NCBI RefSeq assembly: GCF_014066305.1
Contig: NW_023501064.1
Location: 531,001-595,000 of the forward strand
Reading direction: 5' to 3'
Length of the DNA stretch: 64,000 nucleotides
From: Letharia columbiana
Taxonomy: Eukaryota > Ascomycota > Lecanoromycetes > Lecanorales > Parmeliaceae
How positions within the stretch are numbered: the stretch's first letter is position 1; each line of letters begins with the position of its first letter. Of this stretch, positions 41,715 through 54,909 are shown one piece after another. Below the pieces are notes generated by a model. That model did no database searches, was not told the DNA's origin, and was given only the letters and a program-made list of their open reading frames with translations. The translations under genes were made by a program, and so were the position numbers.

Positions 41715-41733
41715 CAATCACCCTCATAAAAAT
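41715..41733. repeat. LINE target-site duplication, left copy
   Basis: CAATCACCCTCATAAAAAT, identical to 47697-47715. The first bases may be shared with the CAAT repeats of the element tail. Confidence 0.9.
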
Positions 41734-44700
41734 ACTTTCGCACAACGCTTATGCTATATTATTGAGCTATAGAAAGTAGATATACGTATTCAAAGCACTC
41801 AGTAAGGCTAGTACCTCTTTAATTGGCTTTAGGGAACGCCTATACCTTTATAATCATATCGAATAAAACTAGCTAGCCTTAATAAAACTATAATAGCTAC
41901 GATTTCAAGGAGCACGCATTTATACTGAAGTTGTCGATGAATATTATACTGAAAATAATAGACGAAGGCTAGAAACTATTAATAGACGAAGTAGTTACTA
42001 CCCTTAGGGCGGCGATAGCATTTATAGAAAAAGCGAACGATAAACTTAAAATCTAGATAGTCTTAAACGAAGTATATAAACTAGCTATTAACTTAAATAA
42101 CCGAGATAGTAATATAAAGGAAAAGATTACGTATATTAAGTATTAGGTAGCTAGCCTAAAAAGCAATACATCGATAGTTAGCTACGCTAGCGTACTAAGC
42201 CGATTCTTAATATCCTCCTTTACTACTAAAGGAATCTCTATTATATTATTAGTAATATCGAAATAAGACTAAGTATTATATAATAAGCTAAACGAGATTA
42301 TTATAAAGCTATAAGACGAGATAGTAAGTAAAGTATTAAAGAAGAAGATATCGAGCGAGATAATTACAATAGTTAATAAATATATAAAGAGTATAAATAT
42401 TATAAGGAAACCTATTAGAACGATTAGAAGGCTAGCGAGTAGTAATATATATATTATAGCTATAAATGAGAAGAAGGCGAATAGATTAAGAAAAAGTAAG
42501 GATTAGACTTTAAAGATAAGTGGTAGCGCGAGAGTAATTATTAAAACGTATAGTCTTCTACTCTATAAAGTGAGGATCAATACATTCGATACTAAAGACA
42601 TGACCACGGCAATTAAAAGGATTCAGAATAAGAATATCAATACGCTAAGCCTCGATATAGTGTGGCTAAGCTAATTCGGCGCGAATAAAGAGGGTTATAA
42701 TAAGGGTTCATTAATTATTAAATTAGCATCCCTAGAGAAAGGAAATAGAGCACTAAAAGAAGGCCTAGTTATCGATTCGAAACTATATGGTTATTGCGTT
42801 TATAATAAGTAGTATAGATCGAAGCAATACTTCGTATGCTAGAAATATAATTACCTATCAACTATATACCCTAAAAAGAATTACTTAGTATACGGGAAAT
42901 ACTTAGAAGAGCATTATTATAAAGATTACATCGGCCAATACTCGCAAATATCTAATTTGCGAGGGATTATATAAGGCTTAAAATAAGGTATATATAGTAA
43001 AGAAGAGAGAGATAGCGAGAATGAGAATAGCGAGATAATAAACTCCTTCACAATTTATAATAACGAAGAAGGCACCGGCTAGCTATTAAATAAGCGATTA
43101 ATTAAGTAATTACTTTCAAAATACGTTTAATCGTAGGCGAAATAAGGAATTTTTCTTAAGACTAATATTCACGCGCGATAGATTAATAGGTAGAGATAGA
43201 ATAGTTAGTAGAAGAGGAATCAAAGCGCCGAATCTCGAAAGAACTACTATATCGAATCTTTAGTTAAGTAGAAGAAGATATGCTTTTATATTATTAATAA
43301 AAAGTCTCATCTAGAAATAGATCGCCCTCTAAAGTAGTAGATAAAGCTAAACGATATAAGAATAATATAGCGATAGAGGAAATTAATAATTCCGAGAACG
43401 ATAGATAGTCTTTAAGTTAAAAGAGTGGTAATGAGAGAATTGCGGTCCCTATTAATGGGAATAAAAAGAGATATATCCGATCCATCGACGATTAAGAAAA
43501 GAAGAATACTTAGAAAGAGGATATAAACTCTATAGACTAGACGGAGCGAGTAAGTAATACTAATAATAATATCGAGAAATAATAGTATACTCTAGTTAGC
43601 TATTAATATTGCAATATAATATAAGAAAATTTAGAACGATTATAATAGAACTCTTCGATAATAAAAAGATCTATAATATCGATATAGTAGCAATTTAGGA
43701 GCCCTAGAGAAACATTAATATAAATACGTCGTATTATTCTCTAAAGAATAGATTTAACTTAATCTACTTCTACTATAACAACACACGAGTATACTTCTAT
43801 ATTAATAAGAGAATATTACTAAAGTAATAATACTTATTATATTACTCATCGAACCTCTATACTCTTAATATCAAGTCCGAAAATAATAGAATTATATATA
43901 TATATAACATCTATAATCTCGGCGATTAATAAATAGACGAACTTAACGAATTATATAAGACGCTTACGAAGTCTAAAAATAATGAATAGATTATACTAGG
44001 CGACTTTAATCTTTACTATACGATGTGAGGGGATTAAATACTTATATCGATAAGAGAGTAGAAGAATTAATATTTATAGCGAAAGAATTCGCTATAAAAT
44101 AAGCATTGCTAGTAGAAACGATAATATACGAAGAAAACTATTAAATAATAATAGATCTACTATTCGCTACTTTAGTATTAATAGTAAATATTATTAACTA
44201 TAATATCGAAAATGATTTCGAAAGCGGATTTAACTATCTCTTAATTCTTATAAAGCTTAAGCTAGCTATAATAAAGTTAGCATTAATAATACGCCGAAAC
44301 TTTAATAAATTAAACGTCGAGGTTTTAAGAGAGATACTCGCTAGAGTTATAACATCGAAAGAGTGTCTAATTAATCTTTAGAGGAATAATAAAAACCTTA
44401 TTAACGATAATATCGATTATTAAGTAGCGGTTATTATTAACTCTATCTAAGCGACTATAGAGAAGTCTACTTCGATTATTAGATTGTCGTTATAGTTTAG
44501 ATCGAGATTCACGTTAGAATATAAGAAAGTATAAAGACGTTATAAATCGCTAAAAAGAAGCTAGAGAATAACGTTTTCGAAGAAAGTATAAAATAAGTAT
44601 AAAGTCGCTAAGAACTTCAAAAACAATCTAATTAAGAGAACTACTAGAAAGGCATTTAGAGAGTTCATAATAAAGGCGTATAAGTCGCTGTAAATAATAT

Positions 44701-47696
44701 AAAAAAAGACTAAGTAAGTTAGAAAACAACTTATAATACAGGCGTATCTTCCTCCGCTATTTAATAAAGATAAACGAGAATATAACGAACCAGGCCCGAA
44801 GGTAGATCTTCTTATAAGAATGTTCTTTTTATTATTAGTATAGACGGAGTTAGATAATATTAGCGTTAATATAGCGTATTTATAAGCCTATCTAATAGAT
44901 ACGATTATCATAAATAAGATAAGAAAGACTATAACGTAAGCATTATCAAAGAGAGTCTCAGAAGGAGATACGATCCTTAACCTAATTTTCAAGGAGATCC
45001 TAGAGCCGTTACTCCCTCATCTATATAGAATATTTAATATATACATAATAAACGACTACTATCTAGAGCACTTTAGAATATTAATAACAATTATCCTTCC
45101 GAAGTTAAGTAAGAACTACTCGATTCCTAAAGGATATTAGTTAATAGCTCTACTTAACACTATAGAAAAGGTAATAAAGTTTATTCTTGCTAGGAGAATA
45201 GTATATCTTGCGAAGACACATGAACTTCTATCGATCACATATATGGGAGGCCGTAGATTGCAGTCATGTGAACACGGCATTTACTATCTTCTAGAAAGGA
45301 TATATCAAACCTAAAACTCTAACAAAGTAGCTACGATATTACTGCTAGACGTTTCAAATATATATAATAAAGTCTCTTATCCTCGATTACTCTATAACCT
45401 TCGAAAGTGAAAAATCGATATGAGAGTAGTTAATTGAATAGAATCGTTCTTATTCAATAGAATAACAGTACTGAAAACAAGCGAATACTCTATACTAAAG
45501 ACTCTTATAGCAACCAAAATTCCTTAAGAATTACCGCTATCGCCTATACTTTACCTCTTCTATAACTTAGATCTTATTAATAAATATAATAATCGCGCTA
45601 ACTTAGAAATGGTAGCTATCGACTTCGTAGACGATATAGGCCTTCTAATAGTAGAAGACTTCATTAAGAAAAATTATAACGCTCTTCGTAAAATCTACAA
45701 CGAAGTTTATATAAAGTAGGCGTTACAATACGAATTGAAGTTTAATTCCAATAAATATCAACTGCTATACCTTAGTAGAAAATAGAGATTTAGCTTAGAT
45801 TATTCCCTATAACTTAATAAGAGATAATATATTAAGATAAGACGCTTTATCCACTATCTAGAAGTCGAAATCGACTTTAAACTTCTATAAAGCCACTATA
45901 ATAAAAAGATTCGATTTAAAGCTACCAAAAGTATCGATATATTAACAAGGATTGTCGAATCGACGTAGGATAATAATTATAAGAGTATAAGATAGCTCTA
46001 TTAGGCGATAATTATCTTATAAATAACGTATTACTACTTAGTATAATACTAACCCAAAAACACTACCGACTATAATAAAACTTATTTCTTATCGCTATAA
46101 AGAATTTAATCTTAAATAGAAAGAAAGATAATTAAAGTATTTAAGGTTATATTTATTTTAGCACTCGATATAGAAGCGTATTTTCTATTAGTTAAATAAT
46201 AACTAAATAAGATTATCTCGAAAGTTATCTTACGAATCGCCACTAGTCTAGTATATAGCGAGATTATTAAGTTATAATTCGAGCGATAGAAGTTTAAAAG
46301 AAAACTTAAGAAGAATAGGAAACTAAGTTTATTAAAGCGATATATTAATAGATTCGAAGAACGATACGGCGATATTAATAAGATTAAGAAACTACGCCCT
46401 TTTAGCGCCGCTCTCAACTAAGAGCCTCTTAAAACGATAATTTATAAGATTAAGAAAGTCGTTAAAGAACTAATTAAAAGATCGATTAATAAGAATTATA
46501 TAATAATATATATAGATAATAGCGGGATTAATAAAAAGGTAAGAGCTTTAACTATATCGTTAGATATTAATTCTACTTTTAATATCTATTTAGACTTAAG
46601 CGACTAATATATAATATACTCGACGAAGTTATACGATATTCTTTAAGCTCTAACTATAGTAGTCGTATATTAAATAAAACTATAACTTAATAGAGTTATA
46701 GTAAATATAAATAATTAAATATCGATTTAGACTATCGAAGACTCGAGTAAGTATTTAAAATAGATTTATATAATATAAATAATATAGATTATTAATTCGC
46801 TAAGATATCTCGGGGTAGTAATAGAATTACACTAGATTTCGATGTATATTAATATCGACGATAATGAATAGACGAATAGGGAGGCGAAGAAGGTTATTAG
46901 CTAGCGAGAGCGAGTAATTTATAATAAAAGAGTAAAGGTAAACACTAACGAAACAGTTCAATTATCAGTTATATAGATAAGAATAATATCAACAATTAAG
47001 ATAGCTATTAAGGACTACGCGATAAAATAATAAACTATCGAATGAGCTAACGAGAAGTAAGATAGTATTCTTAAAAGAATTTAATTAACACCGTCGAAAT
47101 AAATATAACTTCTATATTCAAGAGTCAAGCGCGCTAAGACGTCGCTGATAACGCAAATAAGAATCGAGAAAATAGGTCTTAAGGCCTTTCTTTATAACCG
47201 ATAGATATCGGATATAAAGAATAAAGAATACGAGTGTAGAGCGAAGCAGACGACTCGGCATATTCTTTATAAATATAGGCTATTTAGTAAGAAGCGAGGA
47301 ATATAGTAGGTCGAAGAGAGAAGGAAGGTGAAAGAGGGGTTATTACTTATAAGGATATGCTAATAAAAGTCACACTACGCCTCTATAGCGGCGAACTTTA
47401 TAAAGAGTATAAGGCTTATTAAATAATATCAAGCCCTTAATAAGAACTAACAATAAGGATTTATTAGGGTAGGCGGTTAAAAAGAAGAATACGATTAAGA
47501 CGAAAGGGCCCTAGCGATATAGGGTGTACCCCTTCCCAAGGATCAAGTATAACAAAATGTAGAACCATGACGGTGACTTATATAGCCTTATTTATTTGAG
47601 ACCATATGATTGGCTGAAAGGATTAGATAGATTACGTAACTCGCATAGTCGGCCACTAGGGCAAGACTTTAGGGTAGTATGATGTAATCAATCAAT
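41734..47696 (+). mobile_element. RIP-degraded LINE (non-LTR retrotransposon, Tad1/I-like)
   Basis: A 5.96-kb, strongly AT-rich block full of TpA and stop codons, bounded by 19-bp direct repeats and ending in a (AATC)n-type tail (AATCAATCAATCAAT). Translation of the plus strand through stops shows, in order: a CCHC zinc-knuckle remnant (about 42,830-42,920); an AP-like endonuclease with LGDFNLYYT (about 43,600-44,400); a reverse transcriptase with LLLDVSNIYNKVSYPRLLYN (about 45,340) and the catalytic IDFVDDIGLL (45,618-45,647); and an RNase H with IYIDNSGINKK (about 46,505). Gene order and the short tail identify a LINE with an RNase H domain. No frame is intact. C-to-T/G-to-A decay is consistent with RIP. 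Confidence 0.93.
43600..46960 (+). pseudogene. LINE ORF2 relic: endonuclease, reverse transcriptase, RNase H
   Basis: Domains follow one another on the plus strand but are broken by many stop codons. The stretch 45,190-45,330 is visibly less mutated (THELLSITYMGGRRLQSCEH). Catalytic positions remain partly readable (FVDD in the polymerase; the Asp in IYIDNSG of RNase H). It cannot encode a functional enzyme as it stands. Confidence 0.88.
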
Positions 47697-47715
47697 CAAT
47701 CACCCTCATAAAAAT
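47697..47715. repeat. LINE target-site duplication, right copy
   Basis: CAATCACCCTCATAAAAAT, identical to 41715-41733; directly follows the element's AATC-rich tail. Confidence 0.9.
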
Positions 47716-47930
47716 GTGAAGAACATTGTGGTACTCGATCATGGCCAGCACTTGCTTTGTCATATCTCAAAATGCGAAATGGCCAGGCTTTCTTTGATAG
47801 GAAGAGCATCGTGGTCTGATTCTGCGTCAGGAGCACGCTACATTGGTTCACTACTTGTGGTGCTTGCATTGGTACTTGGCATTCTTAGTAGGCCACGCTC
47901 CCTAATGCCCCAGAAGCTCCTCGTACCTGC

Positions 47931-48233
47931 ATGTCATCTGGATTCCTAGCTTTGGTTCCGTTCATGCTCCACATAGCTAGAGAGCTTCCTGCAGTCATTT
48001 CCTTCGCTTTCTTTCTATCTGCCACCCTTTTAATACCTCAACCTTACGCGCAAGCTGTCATTCATCAGTATACTCTGTTGTTGCTTGCATTGATCATCAT
48101 TGCTGCGATTTTTTCCCTGCAGGATCGGAGAGGCGATGGTCCGAAGATGCCGGAGCTGAGTGTGGCCAGCGCCCTTGCGTTATATCATTTGGGGCCTCTA
48201 ATCAGAGCTGCGCATGGATCTTGGAGAGGGTAA
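47931..48233 (+). CDS. Possible small membrane protein
   Basis: An ATG-initiated frame of 100 aa with two hydrophobic helices (LPAVISFAFFLSATLLI and YTLLLLALIIIAAIFSL) and an end reading SVASALALYHLGPLIRAAH. That end resembles the ALxxYHxxPxxRA tail I associate with small fungal membrane proteins. An upstream frame (ATG 47779, MARLSLIGRASW, with another hydrophobic helix) might be a first exon, but no intron joins the two in frame. The gene would lie just downstream of the LINE. Weak support. Confidence 0.3.
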   Translation: MSSGFLALVPFMLHIARELPAVISFAFFLSATLLIPQPYAQAVIHQYTLLLLALIIIAAIFSLQDRRGDGPKMPELSVASALALYHLGPLIRAAHGSWRG

Positions 48234-50847
48234 GGTATCGGACGAGGGCTCCTATTAGCCGTGTTCTTGCTTTTTTTTGGCGTTTGACTGTGGTGGTGAC
48301 CCGATGTTTTTGGTCAGGGAGTGGGGTCTCGAGGACGATCTTGGCTCAAAGGGTCGTGCAAGGAAAAGTGAGGATGTGGTCTTGAGCAGCCTGACATCAC
48401 AACGGCGACTGCCAAGGCCTTTGGCGGTCATCAACCGACATCACCGTGAGCCCAACGAAAGGGTAAGGGTTTGGGAGCCGAGTTCGTTTCCAACTCAATT
48501 TCGCGCGACTCATGCGAGCTTCAGGCAGGCTTTTTGGAAGTTCAACATATATGTGACGAACGCTAAGGGAGTTGTGTTCCTGATTGGCTTTGAATTGTAA
48601 AAATTCTTGCAATCTTTGGTTGACTAGTTTTGTGGACCTTGGAATTGTGCTATTTTGGGGAGCCGATTGTTGGTCTAGATGAGCGGCCGTGCAGCAGTAC
48701 AGCCGTGCAGGCAAAGTGTTCTTTCTTCTTTCGCATCCAGACAGAAACATGATGGCCTTGGCTGGCAGCCATAGAAACGGGGGCTTGGGTAGGCTATGAA
48801 GGCAAACATAGCTGGGTACATGGGTGATGGGTCCAGATTGCTGCAGCCACAGATACTTAGATGCTTCCTGATTTGTTCCGAGGGCAAAGTGCGATAGCTA
48901 TGGTCGCTGGGGATAAACGAAGCGAAGGACGATTCAGTGTGGAAAGTGGAAAGTGGAAAGTGGGAAGTGGGAAGTGGAAAGTACAACAGTACAGACATCG
49001 GATATTATTAAAGCGCAATCGCGACCAAGTCGGCGAATTATCTATGCAGTAACGAGGTACAGACTACAGCAGACTACAGCAGACTACAGTACATTACTCT
49101 AGAAGCTTCCCTATTACCTTATGGGGGAACTAAGGTGCTTGCGCCACTAGCCGGAGATCACGAGTGTTTTGACCAGGAAAAGGTTACCAAGAGGCATATC
49201 TGACAGCTGCACGCAAGCGAGGCCCGTAGATTCGGAAACCAATCGACTGCACGAATTACTCCTGATCTGCGCGTGGGCTTGGAGTGACGTGCTTTGGCCT
49301 GCGTTGCGTGACGTACCCTCGTGGAGCCGTGGCATTTGTCTTTCGTTTCCATGTAGCTATAGTCATACTGTGATAGGCCAGAACTTGGTGTGGCGCCGTG
49401 AGCGTGACGACTGAGCCAGAATCGAGTTGACAGCTGCTGAATATGCTGCATGAAGCCACTTGGAACAAGCAAAATGTCCCAGAGACCTAATGATCGGGTC
49501 GCAAATGATGCGGTGGCTGTGGAATCCCACTCACGAGATTCAAACCCAATTCAATGCTTGACCGCTTTGATCCCCGGCGCCAATAAATATGGCCTGCATG
49601 AGAGTTGCCTTAGCTGAAAACCCGAGGTCCTCGTTTGGCGGGGTCAGCAAACGACCGTCTTGCTTCCAAGACTTCCAGACCGACAGAGTTCTGAAGCATC
49701 ACTGCCTCGCCTGCAAATAAAAAGTCCCGCAAAAAGCCCCCCATCACGCTACCCATGTGGCTTGCGAAAGGTTGTCCCAGCGAATTGGTAACGAGGCACA
49801 CGGATTGAAAAAGAAGAGACCAAGGTACATCTTAGGCTTGAACAGCCTATGGCCTTTTCAGACGTCTAGATGGGATGTTCGATGGGAGGACAGATGATGC
49901 GTCTGATTTAAGTATTGATCAACCGCTAAATGCCGGAGGGAACTAAGATCGCCGAACGAGAGTGGAAATAAGCACAGGGCCACAGGCTTAAAGGGCAATC
50001 AGGAAGTAACCTTGTTTCTATACCAGAGGAGAAAAAGAATGCAGTGGATAGTGGTCAGGCATCAATACAGGACGGCAGCCAAGGTACCATCGAAAGTGTC
50101 GCAGGGGGTCGAAATCGGTTTCATGGCATCACAGATTCCTGAGTCTGACACGTCTAGACCCTCGAGAGTAGTGTCTCGCAGATACGAATTGCTGCAGTAA
50201 GCAAGCCCGTCGAATGCACTGACTCGTGCAGGTGCCTGTTTCCTGTTTCCCATGGAGATGATGGAGGGTGGAGGATGGATGATGAGGAGTGAGGAGGGAG
50301 GAGTGAAGGAGGAGTGAAGGAGGAGTGAGGAGGATAGTAATGATCACAGTAATGGAGAGCCGGGTGGAGATATGTCGGAGGGTACTGGCGGCGTTGAACA
50401 GCCACTCACAGCAGTCGCAGGCAATCAATTGAGCCCTGGCTCTGCTGATGGACCGTTGGATGCCGGGTGGAAAATGGCAGCGGTCCGTTTTTCGACACCT
50501 CTTGGCGCCGTCAAGTACCGCATTGATCTCCATGATCTTCCATTCCTAACCTTTCTCACCTGCCCAACCTTTCCCCTTCTGTATCAAACACTATATTTAT
50601 CTTACTGCTTTCATTTCTATCACACCCCCTCTGCTGTCACAATCATTGGTTCGAGTATAAATCATTTCTCCTCTTTCCCTTCCCATAAAAACTTCGCCTT
50701 CATGCCTTCTTCGCCACCCTTGTTTGTCCATTCCTCCACCCGCTCAGACCATGCTATTGGGGTAATCTGCCGCCAAACCAAGCAAGCAAGTCCCCTACAG
50801 TGTCACAGAACAAGCTTTCCCACAAGACCACCGTAGTCCGTCTGCTC
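48234..50847. other. Long gene-poor region upstream of the velvet gene
   Basis: About 2.6 kb with no convincing gene. Simple repeats: GTGGAAA/GTGGGAA units at 48,936-48,982, AGACTACAGC units at 49,060-49,090, and a purine-rich GGAGTGAGGA tract at 50,265-50,335. Pyrimidine-rich DNA precedes the velvet start (50,520-50,800). Probably an extended promoter, as is usual for developmental regulators. Confidence 0.5.
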
Positions 50848-52284
50848 ATGTCCTCGAGACCTCCAACAAGCTCTGCACCATCCGGCCAAAGGGACGTCTA
50901 CTACCCCACTCGTCTGGCATCAGGCTATGGCATGATGGCAGAGACCCATCGTCCGCAATCTGCTGCTCATACACTACCGCCACCGTCCACAATGCAAGCA
51001 GCCTCTCGCCATCTTCCACCTCCATCTCATCTAGAACCTTCATTCGTACCCCAGTCGCCTCAGGTACGGCCTCAGTATTCAGATCTCCCAACCCGGCATT
51101 ATCCAGTGTATGAGCGGCAGTCACCACTTGGACAGCCACCGGCCCAGGAGTTTAGACCGGGTTGGCAAACTTCGGCACCACCGGGGCTCTCAGGGCACGT
51201 GTCAAGTTTCCCACATCCACCTCTCTACCCGTCCAAGGCCTCATACCAATCTACTAATCCAGGGACTGTGTACGAGGCTCTATCGCCTGTTCGCTACGGA
51301 ACGGATGAGCCTCCGCCAGAGGCTTCACTGTTCAATGAAGGAGCATACTCTACAAACACCTTTCCAGCGGGCCACTCATCGCACCAGAGCCCAGCGAGTT
51401 CCTACCGTAGCTCTATCACTTCTTCCAGCGGACACGGTACTGGACCAATGCACTTCCCCAAACCTGCTTCAGTGTTTGTTGAGACCTCGAGCAGGCCAGG
51501 AGACATGTAAGTGCCTAGCAGAGCAAGGCTGGAAAGAGAATTGAATGCTAAGGACAGTCTTAGGACCGATCGCTACATTCTTACACTGCGCCAACAGCCC
51601 ATCGCCGCGCGTGCGTGTGGTTTTGGAGAACGCGACCGCCGCGTCATTGACCCTCCGCCCATTGTCCAGCTGTCTCTCAAGGATTTCAATCCCAAATCGT
51701 CCGCAGACATTGCCGAGCTTCGCTGGCCATTTAACATAGTGCACTGCGCTCTTCTCTCCGTTCCGCCTCAACCCTCAACATATTCGCCGACCTCGGATGT
51801 GACCGCCGTCCCCGACCCAAACCAATCGAACAGGGTGAGCCGTCGCCTCATGGGTACTCTGGTGGCTTCACCTTTCGTTGGCAACGACCCTGAGGCTCCC
51901 CAGTCGAGCGAAGACAATGCCAACCTTGGTTGCTTCTTTGTTTTCCCGGATCTTTCCTGCCGCCAGAACGGGCATTATCGGCTCCGCTTCACGCTGATGA
52001 AAGTCAGCATGCCCAACTCAACCGAGGATGGCCAAGGCAGCATCGCTGGAAGCATAGACAGCGACATCTTCGAGGTGTTTAGCGCAAAGGACTTCCCGGG
52101 AATGCGAGCAAGCACCGCTTTAACCAAGGAGCTCAAGCGACAAGGTGCGACGGTGAGTGTGAAGAAAGGTAAGGGTCAACGAAAACGTGGGGGTAGCGGA
52201 AGCGACAAAAGCAGCAGTGATGAAAGTGATGGGGCTTCAAACTCAAAGGCTCCAAAATCCCGGCAGAAGAAGAAACGGGCTTAA
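50848..52284 (+). CDS. velC: Velvet-domain transcription factor, VelC-like
   Basis: Two exons, 50848-51506 and 51558-52284, about 461 aa; an alternative acceptor at 51563 gives 459 aa. A Pro/Ser-rich N-terminal half of about 220 residues is followed by the velvet domain: YILTLRQQPIAARACGFGE, RDRRVIDPPPIVQLSL, RRLMGTLVASPFVGND, CFFVFPDLSCRQNGHYRLRF and FEVFSAKDFPGMRASTALT. The RACGFGERDRRVIDPPP wording matches VelC rather than VosA or VeA. The C-terminus is basic with an NLS-like KSRQKKKRA. Velvet proteins are NF-kB-like DNA-binding regulators of sexual development and secondary metabolism. The gene sits in long noncoding flanks. Confidence 0.9.
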
Positions 52285-54909
52285 AACTGACTGGCCAAGT
52301 GGGAAGTGGGAGAGAATGCCAGGTCCAAGCGTCAACCTTCGCTTCGGAAGCGACGAGTGACGCATCTGATCTTCTATCCAATACTTTACTTTACTTCATT
52401 TCTCCGCTCCTTTTTTTGGGGGATTAGAGGACAAATTGGATACCATACTCACTTCACCTTAGTTGGATACTCGTTCCTTGGCAAAGATTTGGAGGAAACT
52501 GCCGGACTAGCCTATTCCTTCGGAATGTACAAATACCATTAATCAAAAGGACTCATTGGATGCTTTTCCCTGCGCCCTCTCTCCTGGACCCCTAGGAATT
52601 CCTATCATGATTGGATTGCGCTTTCAGCTCTTCGATTACCATGTTTGCATCTTTGCGCTGGCTTACCAACGGTCTTTTCCTACTACGGTACCTTGGGGAC
52701 TAGGACACCATATACTGGTAGGGGAGAACAGTCTGCGGGAGAACAGTCGCTACTGATGATTTGGCTATCGATTTTACGGATGTCATTTATGTGTGCGATT
52801 GATAGACCACTGGTATTTCAACGCCTCTCAAATGTGTCTATTTCCGCTCTATTTTCTTACCTACTGTCCTTGTCTTTCGGAACCACGAATCGGGCCACCC
52901 GCTCCCACAATGATGCCCGACCCATGCCCAGGGGCTCAATGACGATATCGGTTCCAGGGAATTTGATTAGGACATTTATGGAAATCCGAGGACCCGACCA
53001 GATTTCCGTTGGGTTCTTGAAGCCGCATTGATATCGGCTTTGCGGATCATTCCATTTCATGTTCCAGAGGACCGATGGAAGCCTACCCGGGATAGGGGCT
53101 TCAAGACGATCACACGCCGGAATTTGTACCAGAAATGCTACATTTACCCATGGATTCATCTTGCGATCATCTCTGGGAGTCTTTCACTCATTTTGCACCG
53201 GTTGATCTATTGTGCCGGACGGTTTCGTGCCAGTAACAGCGTTCTCGAAAGTCAATGGCATTACTGGTCTCTGGCGCCCAGATCGCCCCCAAAGTCCAAA
53301 GAGGTTCCCAAGTCCTTGGCCTCGGATTTTCTCTGGCTTGCTCCGCCAATCTCGGCGTTTATGACGAACCATGCGAACAGTGATCCATGTCCTCTAGGAG
53401 CTCATCGTGGACCCGGATTGGAAGCTGTTCGTGGGGCTGCCCGTTCCGCAGCTTTCCAATCTTTTAGCATCGTGGTCCACGACCACAGAGCAGGTTTGCT
53501 TAGCCTATGTATGATGGGGTGTTGACGTCTATCTTTTCCCCTATCACCTTGCATACTGCGCGAGACCAAACTATGTATACTGGCATTGAAATTCTTATCG
53601 TCGATTTGGTACATCTCACTTGCAGCAACTCGTTGGGAAATTTTGGCTGCAAACAACAGATCTGGCAAGAATACGCTCGTCATGACCAAAACCATCTGTG
53701 CGGTCCAATCACTGGATTCTAGATCTTGCGTCAGGCGTGCACATGCTAATCGGCCCCCACGCAAAACTCTCCAGGTGCTCAATGCGACGTTCCGGATCAT
53801 CGCGGGTTGGGACAAATTAGGCGCTTTCTCGGACCTCTGAAGACCCTGCGAACGAAAGATCTCCAGTGCAGACTGCATGCAGCAACACCACATAAGCGGT
53901 GCGCCTCGGGACCTCTTTCCCTGTAAGCCTGCTTGGCATATGCGTGACCATGTCACCATCGTTCCTCTAATTCCAATCTTCCAGTGCCACTGCACCGGTT
54001 CCAAAAGCCATCAACGCTCAACCATTCACCGGGAATCTTGCAAATTCTCCATTCGTCCATCCAGCAAAGACCCAATAGTCCACCGAAGCCACGCACTTGG
54101 GATCCTTTCTGCCCCCTTTTTCCATTCCTCCGTCCAAGCAAAAGTCCCAAAGTCTATCTGAGCCATGTCCTCGAAATCCTTGTTACCCCCTCCCTCTATT
54201 GTTCCCCCATCCAGCAAAGTCCCAAAGTCTATCGGAGCCATGTACTCGGATTCGTACACCACTCCACCGAAAATCCCGGCTCCCGATCCACCTCCCACTC
54301 CCTTTACGATCTCTGGATTCCCCCCCCCCCCCCCCACCATGTGCTGCTAAAGGCCAGATTGCAATCCACAGATTGCTGCGAATCTCCCAAGCTCGCACGA
54401 AGCATCTCGTAGATGGGATCTCTTCGCTTTGAACGCGAGAGACGTGTGTGTCGTCTGTATCTCACCACTCGTGTGACTCGCAAAATGAAGTCCGGGTGTG
54501 TGTGGGTATCACGTGCAAATCTCACGGCTTTTTCAAACACGGTTTTTTTTTTTTTACTATTTGCCCGTTCTATGTATGTCTGCTTACAGCAGAGCGGGCA
54601 GCAGTTTGAGCAGAGATACAACTTTTCAGCCACACGGACATCTCTATTCTGCTTCGATTGTAGTAAAGATGTTCTTGTGCTCCGCCGGCCAAAGTCCCCC
54701 TTTGCTGACACGATATAGCCCCCGCCCCCCTAGATTCCCCCTGTACAGCCGAGCCAAGGTGTACGCCAAGCTCGAGCGATACCAATCTGCTCCTACGGTG
54801 ATGGTAGTTCCTATGACAGAGACCGCCTATGCCCACGAATACCGCCAACCTGCCCCCCCTTTGCCTTGCCCTTCTCCTGCTGTACCCTAACCCCGACTTC
54901 CCGCACCCA
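52285..54909. other. Long gene-poor region with small repeats
   Basis: About 2.6 kb. Overlapping open frames at 53028-53525 (plus) and 53402-54004 (minus) have no recognisable features. A unit containing AAAGTCCCAAAGTCTATC and GAGCCATGT occurs twice (about 54,136 and 54,214). A homopolymer C tract lies near 54,320 and a T tract near 54,542. Confidence 0.45.

Noticed and set aside
46112..46417. Minus-strand open frame of 101 codons inside the LINE
   Set aside because: Composition is Ile/Leu/Ser/Tyr-rich and reflects AT-biased RIP DNA antisense to the reverse transcriptase-RNase H relic.
53028..54004. Overlapping open frames on both strands (165 and 200 codons)
   Set aside because: They overlap each other antisense, show no domain, signal or codon pattern, and one starts without convincing context.
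54310..54345. Poly-C tract as an assembly gap or functional G-quadruplex
   Set aside because: A homopolymer of this length can arise by slippage or sequencing error; nothing else supports a function.
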